Below are positions 49,615 through 59,253 of a stretch of DNA of 64,000 nucleotides, piece by piece. The notes below the pieces were generated by a model. That model saw only the letters and a list, made by a program, of their open reading frames with translations. It was not told the DNA's origin and made no database searches. Position 1 is the first letter of the stretch. Each line of letters opens with the position of its first letter. Position numbers and translations under genes: made by a program. The stretch covers positions 1,172,673 through 1,236,672 of the forward strand of contig CAWBOY010000006.1 of the NCBI GenBank assembly GCA_963790585.1. Reading direction: 5' to 3'. Origin of the DNA: CAWBOY01 sp963790585 (GTDB lineage Bacteria > Planctomycetota > Planctomycetia > Gemmatales > Gemmataceae).

Positions 49615-49649
49615 GCGAGTAGCCACGACGTTCCGCCGAGGCTACTCGC
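49615..49649 (+). terminator. Hairpin after the unknown pair
   Basis: A perfect 10-bp stem (49615-49624 with 49640-49649) begins 23 bases after the stop. There is no clear T-run; it is a plausible terminator or mRNA-stabilising hairpin before hsdM. Confidence 0.4.
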
Positions 49650-49728
49650 CGACCGAGTTCCCCAATCCTAACTGAAGTATCGACGTTAGCTGACGAATCG
49701 TCAATCCGCGACGTGACGAACACCAAAT

Positions 49729-50611
49729 ATGTCCACCAACGACACCCAACAAATCGTCAACAAAGCCTGGAACTTCGCCCATGTTCTGCGAGACGATGGC
49801 CTATCCTACATGGCCTACACAGAGCAGATCACGTTCCTCCTCTTCCTCAAGATGGCCGATGAGCAGACGAAGCCGCCTTACAACCGGCCTCCGATCGTTC
49901 CCGCCAAGTTCAGCTGGGAGAGCCTGCTCAAGCGCGAAGGTGACGAGCTCGAGGCCCACTATCGGCATTGCCTTGAAGAACTTGGCAAGCAGCCTGGAAT
50001 GCTCGGCGAAATCTTCAAAAAAGCTCGGCCCGAAATCCAGAATCCAGCGACATTGCGGAGATTAATTGTTGACTTAATCGACGTGGAGAAATGGTCCTCG
50101 ATGCAGGCCGACGTGAAGGGGGACATCTACGAAGGGCTGCTCGCCAAGAGCGCGTCGGAAAGTCCCAAGGGAGCGGGCCAATACTTCACGCCGCGTGAAC
50201 TCATCAAGGCTATTGTGGACTGCGTGCAACCGACCGCCGAGGATACGGTTTGCGATCCAGCAGCCGGCACGGGCGGCTTTCTTTTGGCCGCTTACGATTA
50301 TGTCGTCAAGCATCAAGGCAACACGCTCGACAAGGATAAGAAACGTCATCTGCGGACGAAGTTCGTGAAAGGCTGGGAGCTGGTCCCAAACACGGCTCGA
50401 CTCTGCATCATGAACCTTTACTTACACGGCATTGATGCCGACCCCTGCCCTATTAAGTCTGGCGTGGATAGCCTCGCCAGCGATCCGGGCGAGCGATTCA
50501 GTGTGGTGCTTACGAATCCACCCTTCGGCAAGAAAAGCAGCATCGCCATTGTGAACGACGCTGGCGATTTGGAGAAAGAGGATACTTCTTACGAGCGTCA
50601 GGACTTTTGGA
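49729..50611 (+). pseudogene. hsdM: HsdM (type I methylase) truncated by an IS21-like element
   Basis: 294 residues survive. The N-terminal HsdM domain (NDTQQIVNKAWNFAHVLRDDG) and the start of the methylase are normal: GQYFTPRELIKAIVDCVQP, SAM motif DPAAGTGGF and catalytic NPPFG. It ends after YERQDFW at the IS edge, where about 200 further residues are expected. The rest is not found on the IS's other side. Without M, the R and S subunits cannot methylate or assemble, so the system is dead here unless another M is supplied in trans. Confidence 0.88.
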
Positions 50612-50869
50612 TGTCAGCAGCGTTTTAGCATGGGGCCAAAATTGCGCGGTGGCCCGGGCCAGGGCGCGCAGGCAGGATCGCGGGCCAGGCCGCGCGCTTT
50701 CGTAGAGGGCCATAGGCGTGCACTGTCCCGGGCCAGCACGCGGCGTGGTTCTTTGGTTGGGATTTTGTGATAGGCTTGAAGCACTTCCCAGCGCCACTCG
50801 GCGCCAAAACGCCTCGGAGCCAGGCGCGAACCTGGCCCCGAGACTTGACCGGCGGGAGCAAGACCTCCC

Positions 50870-51405
50870 TTGGGCCCACCCTCATTTCAGCATTTCTGTG
50901 GCCAACGGCCAGAGGCACCATGTCTTCGTCGAACGCGGCGTTGTTTGCTCAAGGGTTGTGAGCGACGCTTCACGCCGGCGCGTCCTCAGCGCGCTATTGC
51001 AGCGCGGCCTGTCGCCGGGAGGCACAGCGGTGGCGACGCTGGCAGGCGAGCCAGCGTTATCGGTCCACCGAGCGAGGCCAAGAGCGGCGGCGGGAACAGA
51101 GCCGGCGGTATCGCGAGCGACAGCGTCAGCAACAGCGAACCGAGTCAGCTGACGAAGCTTTGCCGCGCGAGGGCCAGCGCCCAGGGTCTGCGTGCGATGA
51201 TTTTGCCAGGCGGCCCTGCGATCGACCGGGTTGTTATGAGCTTTTCCCGATCGCCGATGAACAATCGTGCAAGCGATTCTGTAGTTTGGCCTGCCGACTG
51301 GCGTTACGTCGCGTGTTGGATCGTGAGGCGCGCTATCGGTCGCGGCGTCGGCGCTGGCGTTCGGAACGTGTGACCGAGCGTGTGCGGCCTCCAGATACGT
51401 CGTGA
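50870..51405 (+). pseudogene. Double zinc-finger protein of the IS, frameshifted (copy 1)
   Basis: The counterpart of 58562-59098 in copy 2. One G is missing near 50988, so the frame breaks after FTPARPQ; the second finger (CDRPGCYELF, FCSLACR) is in frame again further on. A 20-base patch around 51013-51040 differs from copy 2 by several bases yet codes for nearly the same residues. Confidence 0.65.
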
Positions 51406-51560
51406 CCAAGTCTTTGCAGATATTTTTGAGCGAGCAGCCAGGATAAAGTGCCTCCACCCCAAACCGGAGAGAGGAGCGGGCGGTCGCGAGAGCGATTTTG
51501 CGTCCCCCGTTTCCTTTCTTCGAATGGAGGAAAGAGGGAGGTTTGGTGGAGGGTACGTAC

Positions 51561-52475
51561 ATGGCTTGGAACGACGGTATCTCACGACCGGTGATGCTTG
51601 CCGACCTGGGCCAGCACTATCGGCGTTATCGCCTGACCGATTTGGAGGCGGAGGAAGCAATGGCGGGATCGCTGCGTCGTTGGGGGCAGTTGTCACCGGT
51701 GGTGGTGTGTATGCGTGAGCAAAAATTGGAACTCCTCGACGGCTTCAAGCGTTATGCGGCGGCACGCCAGGTAGGTGGGTTAAGGAGTTTGAGCGTACGA
51801 GTATTGGAGGTGGATGAGCCGACGGCAAAGGCGGCGATTCTGGGGTTGAACCGTGGTCAGGGTCCGGTACGGGAGTTGGAGGAGGCCTGGGTTGTCCAGG
51901 GGTTGGTACGTGACGATGGGATGACGCAGGTGGAAGCGGCCCACTTGTTGGGCCGACACAAGAGTTGGGTGTGTCGCCGCCTGGCGTTGTTGGAGCGGTT
52001 GAGTGTGGCGGTGAAAGAGGATTTGCGTTTGGGATTAGTGGGTCCGTCGTTGGCCCGTCAATTGACGCGGTTGCCCGTGGGCAACCAGGAAGCATTGTTG
52101 GAGTTGACGCGCCGGGAGACGTTGACGGCTCAGGAAGTGAGCGGCGTGATCGAGTTGTTGCAAGGTGCCAGTGACGAGCAGGCGGCGTTCGTGCTGGCGA
52201 AGCCTCGTGAGGCGTTGGCTCAGGTAAACGGTATGCCGACGGCATTGCGGGATCCACGTCTGAGTGGAGCCGGGAACTGGCTGGCGAAGCATTTGAGACA
52301 GGCTTTGGAAACACTGACTCGTCTGGAGAATTGGCTTCGGACGCCGAACGTGCTTGAGTTGCGAACGCAGGATCGTGAGATCCTCCAGCCGATATTGGCG
52401 CGTGTCGGCGATCAGTCCCATGTGGTGGCGGAGTTGGTGTTGGGACCGGACCTCAAGCGTATGAGGCTGCCATGA
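51561..52475 (+). CDS. ParB-like protein of the IS21-like element (copy 1)
   Basis: 304 residues from the ATG at 51561, with GGAGGG upstream. The N-terminal half has the ParB fold: SLRRWGQLSPVVVCM, LLDGFKRYAAARQ (DGxxRxxA motif) and an HTH (TQVEAAHLLGRHKSWVCRRL). ParB proteins bind DNA; here it may aid target choice or end synapsis. The stop overlaps the istA start in an ATGA, so it belongs to the transposition operon rather than to a plasmid. Identical to copy 2. Confidence 0.8.
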   Translation: MAWNDGISRPVMLADLGQHYRRYRLTDLEAEEAMAGSLRRWGQLSPVVVCMREQKLELLDGFKRYAAARQVGGLRSLSVRVLEVDEPTAKAAILGLNRGQGPVRELEEAWVVQGLVRDDGMTQVEAAHLLGRHKSWVCRRLALLERLSVAVKEDLRLGLVGPSLARQLTRLPVGNQEALLELTRRETLTAQEVSGVIELLQGASDEQAAFVLAKPREALAQVNGMPTALRDPRLSGAGNWLAKHLRQALETLTRLENWLRTPNVLELRTQDREILQPILARVGDQSHVVAELVLGPDLKRMRLP

Positions 52476-54033
52476 ATGAGGCGTTGCGTCTGGAGATCGT
52501 GCAACGGCGTCAGAGTGGGATGTCGTTGCGTGCCATCGCGGAAGAATTGGGCCTGTCGCGTGGCGCCGTGACACGCGCGTTGGCACAGGTGCAAGCTCAG
52601 CGGGACGGACGGGTCGCCCGGCCCCGTCCACGCCACAGCATCATTGATCCCTTCGAGCCGCTCTTGAAGGAGTTGCTTGCCAAGTACCCGAATCTCACCA
52701 CCATGCGCGCCTTGGAAGAGTTGCAAGCACGCGGTTTCACTGGCCAGTACACCGTCGTACGTCAGCGCCTGGGATTGTTGCGGCCACGCGCGCGCGGCCA
52801 CCCGTGCCGCGCTTCGAGACCGGGCCAGGGATCCAAGCCCAAATGGACTACGGCGTCTATGACATCGACTTTACACGTGAAGGCCGCCGGCGTGTGTACC
52901 TCTTCAGCTATTTGCTCGGCTACTCCCGCCGGCAGTATCTACGCTTCGTGGAATCGATGGATCTAACAACGACCTTGCGAGAACACGTACATGCCTTCCA
53001 CCATCTTGGCGGCGTCGCGCGGGTCTGCCTGTATGACAACTTCAAAGCCGTGGTGCTGCGTCATGACGCCGATGGCGTTATCTACAACCCCAAGTTCCTG
53101 GCCTTCGCCACGCATTACGGCTTCCGGCCACAAGCCTGCCGCGTGCGCCGACCGCAAACCAAGGGTAAAGTCGAGCGAAAGATGTTCCACGTCGAAAGCA
53201 GTTTGCTCAATGGTCGCACCTTCGACACCCTCGAGCATCTCAACGAGGTGACCACCTGGTGGCTGCACAACGTCGCCGACATCCGTGTCCTACGCGACTT
53301 CAAGGAGACGCCACTCCAGCGTCACCAACACGAACAACCACACTTGCTGACGCTGCCGACCTGTGACTTCGACACCGCCCAGGTCATCTATCGCCACGTG
53401 AGCGTCGAGGGCTACGTCACCCATCGGCTCAACCTGTACTCCGTGCCGTGGACGTACATCGGCCAGGTGCTACCTGTACGCGTCACCGAGAGTGAAGTCG
53501 TCATCTACTCGATCGGTCTGGAGGAGATCGCACGCCACCTTCTCGTGGCCAGCTCCCACACGGGCGTTCGCCAGTCGAACAAGACCCATCATCCCGCCGA
53601 CGACCCCGGCCAGCGTGAACTGCTGTTACGGCAACGCTTCACGGAACTGGGGCCGGTGGCCGTACAGTTCCTCGACGGCTTGCTCGCCAAGCAAGTCCAG
53701 GGCAAACTACAGGCCCAGCAACTGTTGGCAGTGGTAGCCCACTACCAACGCAAAGATGTACAGGCCGCCTTCGAGCGTGCCGTCCGCTTCGGCGCCTACT
53801 CCTTGGCGGCAATCCGACGCATCCTTGCCGCGACCGCCAAGCCCAAGCCGCTCCTGGAGGAACTGGCCGATCTGCATCGTGACACGCTGGACCCGTTGTT
53901 GCGTGCCGACGCGGTCGGTCCACGGCCAACCAGCGACTATCAGCATTTGCTCTTGCCTGAGGAAGCCGCCAATGACGCCTCGTCCCAAGAAAAACCGTTC
54001 AGCGAAACCAACACCGACGCCACCTCTGCGTGA
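52472..54033 (+). pseudogene. istA: IstA transposase, one-base frameshift (copy 1)
   Basis: Identical to the intact copy at 60165-61727 except for one C lost in a GCGCCGCGCGG run (near 52790), which splits the frame between RLGLLRPRA and RPPVPRFE. The DDE residues lie in the second part: MDYG, LYDN and GKVERK. This copy should be inactive unless frameshifting occurs. Confidence 0.85.
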
Positions 54034-54784
54034 GCAGATCCTCGCCGACTTCGCCACGCTGCGCGTCCCCATGACTGCCGAACAGCTCGATGCCGTCGTA
54101 CTCGACGCCGAGCAAAGCGGCCGCTCGCATCTGGAGTTCCTGTACCGTTTGCTCACCGACCAGGCGGGCTTGCGTCGCCAACGTAGCATCGAACGACGCA
54201 TCAAGGATGCCCACTTCCGCGAACTGAAACCACTGAGCGACTTCGATTGGAGCTTCAACCCGTCGCTCCCACGGACGCAACTTGAAACCTTGGTTGGCTG
54301 TGACTTCGTCCGCCGCTGTCAGAACCTGGTGTTCGTCGGCCAATCCGGCTTGGGAAAAAGTCGGCTGATTCAGAACATCGGTCAGGCCGCTTGCGTGCAG
54401 GGCTATCGCGTCTTTTACACGACCAGCGGTGCTCTCCTGGAAGATCTGACTGCGGCCTTGGCCGACCAAACGATCCACGACCGTGTACGCTTCTATGCCC
54501 GCTTCGAGTTGTTAATCATCGACGAATTTGGTCTGGACCGCATTGAACGCAGCCTGTGTCCGCAGGCCGCCAGCTTGTGGTACAAGATCATCGACGCGCG
54601 GAGCCAACGGGTCAGCACGGCGCTGGTGACCAACATCGACTTCGAGTCCTGGGCCGAATACCTGGGCGATGCTCCCCTGGCGATGGCGTTGTTGGATCGC
54701 GTCGTGGACGGCGCAACCATCGTGAAATTGAAGGGCAAATCCTATCGTGTTCATCGCGGCCCCGAAGAGCCGTCCGCCAAGTAA
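53972..54784 (+). CDS. istB: IstB transposition ATPase (copy 1)
   Basis: 270 residues from the ATG at 53972, which has GAGGAA upstream and overlaps the istA end by about 60 bases, as usual for IS21. Walker A is VGQSGLGKS, Walker B LLIIDEFGL, with an arginine-rich sensor region near the end. IstB binds target DNA and activates IstA. Same sequence as copy 2. Confidence 0.88.
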   Translation: MTPRPKKNRSAKPTPTPPLREQILADFATLRVPMTAEQLDAVVLDAEQSGRSHLEFLYRLLTDQAGLRRQRSIERRIKDAHFRELKPLSDFDWSFNPSLPRTQLETLVGCDFVRRCQNLVFVGQSGLGKSRLIQNIGQAACVQGYRVFYTTSGALLEDLTAALADQTIHDRVRFYARFELLIIDEFGLDRIERSLCPQAASLWYKIIDARSQRVSTALVTNIDFESWAEYLGDAPLAMALLDRVVDGATIVKLKGKSYRVHRGPEEPSAK

Positions 54785-54891
54785 CCGCGCCAAGGATAGG
54801 ACCTCGCCACGCTCACCCCGCTTCGCCGGGCAACTCCTGTTGGCCTCATCTCAAGCCGCGAAAATGGCCTCACTTCAAAACGCGATCAACA

Positions 54892-55100
54892 TTCAGGGCC
54901 GCGAAAAAGCGTTCGAGCGCCTCTACACTCGTGCAAGTGGTCCCACCTACCTTAGTTGTCTCCAGGCGGATGCCGCGCAACCCAACGCTTGCCCAGCGCC
55001 ACATCGTCGCCGGCGAAACTGGTTTATCGTTCCGGATTTTCGGTAGACGCTTCGCCGCTTGACCGAAGGTGAGTAATGTTTCGCTCAAAATAATAGACAT
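54892..55100 (-). pseudogene. DUF1580-type protein, 3' end replaced by the IS
   Basis: Read leftward from the ATG at 55100: FGQAAKRLPK, then SPATMWRWASVGLRGIRLETTKVGGTTCTS, then ALERFFAALN, a pattern known as DUF1580 in planctomycetes. It has an excisionase-like winged fold and is often near integrases. About ten C-terminal residues come from the IS (VDRVLK after 54891). It was probably part of the tRNA-Gly island's control region. Confidence 0.7.
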
Positions 55101-55518
55101 TGTTAATGTTCCTCATGTTTCAAGATGCACTTATGAGGATTATTGCGTTGCGAGATGAAGTAGGCAATCTGCGTTTCGGCGCAACATGCTGGTGCTAAAT
55201 TCTTTATGACCCGTTGACATAGCACGCCAGACATAATGTTAATTGTTCAACGCGATAACAATTGCCGTGTTTTGTCGCGTTTATGTCCGTTGGCTATTGT
55301 GAGGATATGATGAGGATGGTTGCAAGATTATTTTGGGAAATCTTCCGGAAAGGCAAAAAATGGGGTCGATGCTCACAATAGCATCGACCCCATCGCGTCA
55401 GTTTAATTTTGTACAAACGCCGGCTTTCCCGTTATCGGGAAAAACTGCATCAATTTATTATTAAATTGCACCAACGGAACGGGGCGGATGCCGTAACAGC
55501 ATCCACCCCGTTCCGTTG
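55101..55518. repeat. Intergenic region with two strong palindromes
   Basis: A perfect 14-bp stem with a six-base loop lies at 55360-55393. A 19-bp stem with one mismatch and a seven-base loop lies at 55473-55517, just past the stop of the next leftward gene. Both have the same plan, GGATGC or CGATGC facing GCATC(C/G). The second may be a terminator. The DNA around is AT-rich (55100-55350), with nothing else recognised. Confidence 0.65.
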
Positions 55519-55728
55519 TCACTGGTCGCGTAGCAAGTCGTTTGCTTCCTCGTCTGTCAAGATTTCAAGATGCCGTTGGGCAGCTAATTTCTTGCTTCCA
55601 TCGGACCACTCGACAAGCCACCACGTCCGTAGCTTGCCCTCGCCGATGATCGTACCCACCCGTTTATCGGTCGGATGGCGTTCCTTGAGCCGAACGCGCT
55701 TCAAGAACCAGTCATCTGCCTTCTTCAT
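55519..55728 (-). CDS. Small basic protein next to the integrase
   Basis: 69 residues, starting 12 bases after the integrase stop on the same strand, so co-transcribed with it. It looks like one small beta-barrel (TIIGEGKLRTWWLVEWSDGSKKLAAQRHLEI), similar to a Tudor/KOW or chromo-like module. Small partners of this kind can act as recombination directionality factors, though nothing in the sequence proves it. Confidence 0.55.
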   Translation of the reverse strand: MKKADDWFLKRVRLKERHPTDKRVGTIIGEGKLRTWWLVEWSDGSKKLAAQRHLEILTDEEANDLLRDQ

Positions 55729-55740
55729 GGTTTCCCCTTT

Positions 55741-56964
55741 CTAGCCTATCTGCTGCGCGATCTCCTTTGCCCGGGCCTTGTCCCGATGGATGTAGAGTTG
55801 CGTCGTCTCTACCTTGCTATGACCCAACACGACGCGGGCCGCTTCGGTCCCGAACTTCTCTTCCACCATCGTCGCTACCGCATGCCGTAGCTTGTTTGGA
55901 CTCCAAACAGGCACGTCAGCCAAGACGCAAGCGCGGGCTATGTTACGGGCGTATATTTTCGGTTTGTAGTATCTCCCCCAGCTCTTGATCTTCGCTCGCG
56001 TCCGTTTCCGTTGCGATGGTGTCATAGGCGTCTTCCGCTTCGCTCGACGTTCTGCGTGACGCTCTTCTTCGCTTTCAGACGGATCAAAGAGGTAGGCGGT
56101 AGGATCGGGCTTCAGCCACGGCCTCAACAGCTCTTGCGCTTGTGGGCCGAGCGCGATGATTCGCTGCTTGCCAAGATGAGACGTCTTATGGTCTCCGTTT
56201 CTTCCCTTGTCGCTTCCGGGTTTATACTCCCATCCGTCATCGCTTATCTTCAGGTCGCATCCTCGCATCCGCACGACTTCACCCGGTCGCATCCCTGTTA
56301 GCAGCTGTAGCCGTACCATTGCAGCAACGGGCCGGGTCATGTAGGGCAATGCCGCCTGAACGTGCTGATCTAGGACACCTTCCGGCAGAGGCTTCTCTTT
56401 CACCCCCGGCGTGTTCTCGCGGAGCGACTTAACGGCCTTCAGCTTATACCATACTTCGGCGGGTATCATCTCTTCTTCCGCTGCCCAACGGAAGAGACGG
56501 ACGATCTTGTTACAGCACCCGTTGATATGCCGACGTGTCCACTTGCGGTCGATCATACTCCGACGCACCAACTTGAAGGACAAGGCGCCAAAGTCGTCAG
56601 CGTCGGTACTGCCGAAGAGTTCCTTGAGCGGTTTCAGAGCGTAGCGCAGGTTGTCCAGTTCGCATGATTCCGAGTTATCGCGGGCGGGTTGATAATAGGC
56701 TTCCGCGTGCTTGTCGTAGGCGAGCAGTACGTCATTGACCGTGTAGCGGTCTACTTGCTCTGTTGGCACGGTGCGACCGTGGGCAAGGTAGCGTCCTAGC
56801 CATTCGTCATATTCAGCTAGAACGTGAGCGGGCGGTTTCCGCTTGTTGCTTGGCCAATCGCCGGCAACGCCGAAATACTTCTGCCGTTTGCCGCCGTCAT
56901 AGCTAACGTAGGCTCGTTGGTGCGTTTTGTGTCGGCGGATTTGCGGGATCTTTTCCGATGCCAT
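55741..56964 (-). CDS. int: Tyrosine integrase of the tRNA-Gly island
   Basis: 407 residues, intact. The catalytic domain shows R in LLTGMRPGEVVRMR, the KLRHAVAT block (an N stands where many have the first H of HxxR), LGHS and the nucleophile tyrosine in TTQLYIH. The N-terminal 160 residues hold the SAM-like core-binding fold. It lies 117 bases from the 3' end of a tRNA-Gly gene and is transcribed away from it, the classical setting of integrases that use tRNA 3' ends. It should excise or insert the island to its left. Confidence 0.88.
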   Translation of the reverse strand: MASEKIPQIRRHKTHQRAYVSYDGGKRQKYFGVAGDWPSNKRKPPAHVLAEYDEWLGRYLAHGRTVPTEQVDRYTVNDVLLAYDKHAEAYYQPARDNSESCELDNLRYALKPLKELFGSTDADDFGALSFKLVRRSMIDRKWTRRHINGCCNKIVRLFRWAAEEEMIPAEVWYKLKAVKSLRENTPGVKEKPLPEGVLDQHVQAALPYMTRPVAAMVRLQLLTGMRPGEVVRMRGCDLKISDDGWEYKPGSDKGRNGDHKTSHLGKQRIIALGPQAQELLRPWLKPDPTAYLFDPSESEEERHAERRAKRKTPMTPSQRKRTRAKIKSWGRYYKPKIYARNIARACVLADVPVWSPNKLRHAVATMVEEKFGTEAARVVLGHSKVETTQLYIHRDKARAKEIAQQIG

Positions 56965-57080
56965 GAAGATGCTCCAAGACAGAAAGTCTGTAAGCTACAG
57001 ACTTTTTGAGGCTGTCAGGTCGCACTTCCGGCGAAGGAAGGTAGGCTTTAAGTAGCCACGACGAAAGGACTTACGTTCAG

Positions 57081-57152
57081 AGCGGGCGAGGAGATTCGAA
57101 CTCCCGACGTCCAGCTTGGGAAGCTAGCATTCTACCACTGAATTACGCCCGC
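57081..57152 (-). tRNA. tRNA-Gly (anticodon CCC)
   Basis: On the minus strand: acceptor GCGGGCG with CGCCCGC, a D-arm (AATTCAGTGGTAGAAT), an anticodon loop TTCCCAA with CCC and a T-arm with GTTCGAATC. The gene looks whole, with T as discriminator. Its 3' end faces the integrase and probably serves as the attachment site. A second copy of the 3' end further left was not found in the window. Confidence 0.88.
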
Positions 57153-57844
57153 GCGGAGAATTCGGAAACAGTGACATCGTAGCTCCTAACAAGGCATCGT
57201 ACAACCAAAAAATCGGGTTTTCTTGAAAGATTGAAAGGACCCCTCGTGGCTGTGAGTTCCTCACGGTCTACTCATTAGTGCCACTAGCGCCACGTAACCG
57301 GTGAAGGTTCGGGAAAGTTAGGCGAGCAAAGAGCGTCCGAGCGCCGAGTCATTTCGTCACCTCCCTTAGCCCGCCGTTGTTCTACACTAGTTTCAGGGGT
57401 TCAAACGTTCCGTGCCATGAAATTCCTAGTAAAAGTATCCAAAACGTAACAATAAACCGCCTGATTCGAGGGCGATTCATCTCCGGCTTGCCTTTGAATC
57501 CAGTGAAATCAAGCACCGTTTCTTCAAGTAGCCGTCTTGTTTTTTGCTAACTCCGCCGGAACAAGGGGCCGAAAAAGTCATTTTGCCGGATCTGCTGCCG
57601 ATAGCAACCGTTTTGGATTAGAGCAAGCATCGACAGGTTGGGCCAGATGCGCTCAGCAGTCGTATACGGCGCAATCAACCAATTTTTGACGCTGCGGCAA
57701 TCGACTTGTCTTCCTTCGCGTTCCTCCCCAGCCATTTGTTACACTCCTCGCCAATAAATGGAAATTCATGGACGAAATCGCATTGCTTTTCGGATTGGAC
57801 GTTGAAGTGCGAACCGCAACCTTCGACTCCGGAAAGGGAAAACA
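57153..57844. other. Gene-poor region between the tRNA-Gly and the cut surface gene
   Basis: One short leftward frame (57547-57735, 62 residues) has GGAG upstream of its ATG but no recognised character. Otherwise no gene, RNA or repeat is supported. The DNA is less GC-rich than the neighbours. Confidence 0.4.
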
Positions 57845-58304
57845 ATGGCGACTCCATTCAAGAACTCGTTTCGTCCCTCGTTGGAAATGCTGGAAAACCG
57901 CCTCGTGCCGACGGTCACCTATCACGGCGGCACGGTCCTGACCCATGTCGAGGCTGAAAACCTTTATCTCGGTTCGATGTGGAATACAGCCGGCGGCATG
58001 GGCATGGCCCGGAGCTTGGAAGGGTTCACCAGCACCATTGTCAACAGCCGTTACATGGACTTGTTGACCTGGGCCGGATACGGCGTCGGCCGTGGTACTG
58101 CTTATGCTGGCCGTGTTCTCAATTACAACCTCGGGAGCTACATCACCGACAGCCAGATCGAATGGAGCGTCCAGCAGGCGATCCGCAGCGGCACCGTCAT
58201 GCAGCCGGGGTTTGATAATGTCTATGTCGTTTTCGTCCAGCCGGGCGTTGACGTTGTTGCCTCCGACGGCAGTAGCAGCGCACGCGCTAGTTTCACCGGC
58301 TATC
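57845..58304 (+). pseudogene. Planctomycete surface/exported protein, 5' part cut by IS copy 2
   Basis: The ATG at 57845 opens MATPFKNSFRPSLEMLENRLVPT. The LExLExRLVPT motif is a hallmark of exported proteins in Gemmata-like planctomycetes. The IS interrupts it after ARASFTGY. Joining to 62592-63211 across the duplicated GCTATC gives a continuous 359-residue protein. Its second part contains SHEIAETATDP, a zinc-peptidase-like motif (HExxE). So this is an intact host gene recently broken by the IS. Confidence 0.75.
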
Positions 58305-58561
58305 TGTCAGCAGCGTTTTAGCATGGGGCCAAAATTGCGCGGTGGCCCGGGCCAGGGCGCGCAGGCAGGATCGCGGGCCAGGCCGCGCGCTTTCGTAGAG
58401 GGCCATAGGCGTGCACTGTCCCGGGCCAGCACGCGGCGTGGTTCTTTGGTTGGGATTTTGTGATAGGCTTGAAGCACTTCCCAGCGCCACTCGGCGCCAA
58501 AACGCCTCGGAGCCAGGCGCAACCTGGCCCCGAGACTTGACCGGCGGGAGCAAGACCTCCC

Positions 58562-59098
58562 TTGGGCCCACCCTCATTTCAGCATTTCTGTGGCCAACGG
58601 CCAGAGGCACCATGTCTTCGTCGAACGCGGCGTTGTTTGCTCAAGGGTTGTGAGCGACGCTTCACGCCGGCGCGTCCTCAGGCGCGCTATTGCAGCGCGG
58701 CCTGTCGCCGTGCCGCCCAACGGTGGCGGCGCTGGCAGGCGAGCCAGCGCTATCGGTCCACCGAGCGAGGCCAAGAGCGGCGGCGGGAACAGAGCCGGCG
58801 GTATCGCGAGCGACAGCGTCAGCAACAGCGAACCGAGTCAGCTGACGAAGCTTTGCCGCGCGAGGGCCAGCGCCCAGGGTCTGCGTGCGATGATTTTGCC
58901 AGGCGGCCCTGCGATCGACCGGGTTGTTATGAGCTTTTCCCGATCGCCGATGAACAATCGTGCAAGCGATTCTGTAGTTTGGCCTGCCGACTGGCGTTAC
59001 GTCGCGTGTTGGATCGTGAGGCGCGCTATCGGTCGCGGCGTCGGCGCTGGCGTTCGGAACGTGTGACCGAGCGTGTGCGGCCTCCAGATACGTCGTGA
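58562..59098 (+). CDS. Double treble-clef zinc-finger protein of the IS (copy 2)
   Basis: 178 residues from a TTG start; the true start is uncertain, as no ATG is in frame. Two similar motifs are seen: CLLKGCERRF with RYCSAACRR, and CDRPGCYELF with KRFCSLACR, each a C-x4-C plus C-x3-C pair of the treble-clef kind. The rest is extremely arginine- and glutamine-rich, suggesting nucleic-acid binding. It precedes the ParB-like gene and is not part of the basic IS21 gene set. Confidence 0.55.
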   Translation: MGPPSFQHFCGQRPEAPCLRRTRRCLLKGCERRFTPARPQARYCSAACRRAAQRWRRWQASQRYRSTERGQERRREQSRRYRERQRQQQRTESADEALPREGQRPGSACDDFARRPCDRPGCYELFPIADEQSCKRFCSLACRLALRRVLDREARYRSRRRRWRSERVTERVRPPDTS

Positions 59099-59253
59099 CC
59101 AAGTCTTTGCAGATATTTTTGAGCGAGCAGCCAGGATAAAGTGCCTCCACCCCAAACCGGAGAGAGGAGCGGGCGGTCGCGAGAGCGATTTTGCGTCCCC
59201 CGTTTCCTTTCTTCGAATGGAGGAAAGAGGGAGGTTTGGTGGAGGGTACGTAC

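Larger units (their letters stand above)
50612..54891 (+). mobile_element. IS21-like element with ParB and zinc-finger genes, copy 1
   Basis: 4280 bases. The left end begins TGTCAGCAGCGTTTT and the right end reads, complemented, TGTTGATCGCGTTTT, an imperfect 26-base inverted repeat. The cargo in order is a zinc-finger gene (frameshifted here), a ParB-like gene, istA (frameshifted here) and istB. The six bases outside each end (TTTGGA and TTCAGG) differ, so there is no target duplication, unlike copy 2. The left flank is hsdM, the right flank a truncated DUF1580 gene: a sign of recombination between two IS copies. Confidence 0.85.

Noticed and set aside
51745..52314. Proline-rich leftward frame in the ParB-like gene
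   Set aside because: It occurs in both IS copies only because they are identical, and it is antisense to a gene with a good start and motifs.
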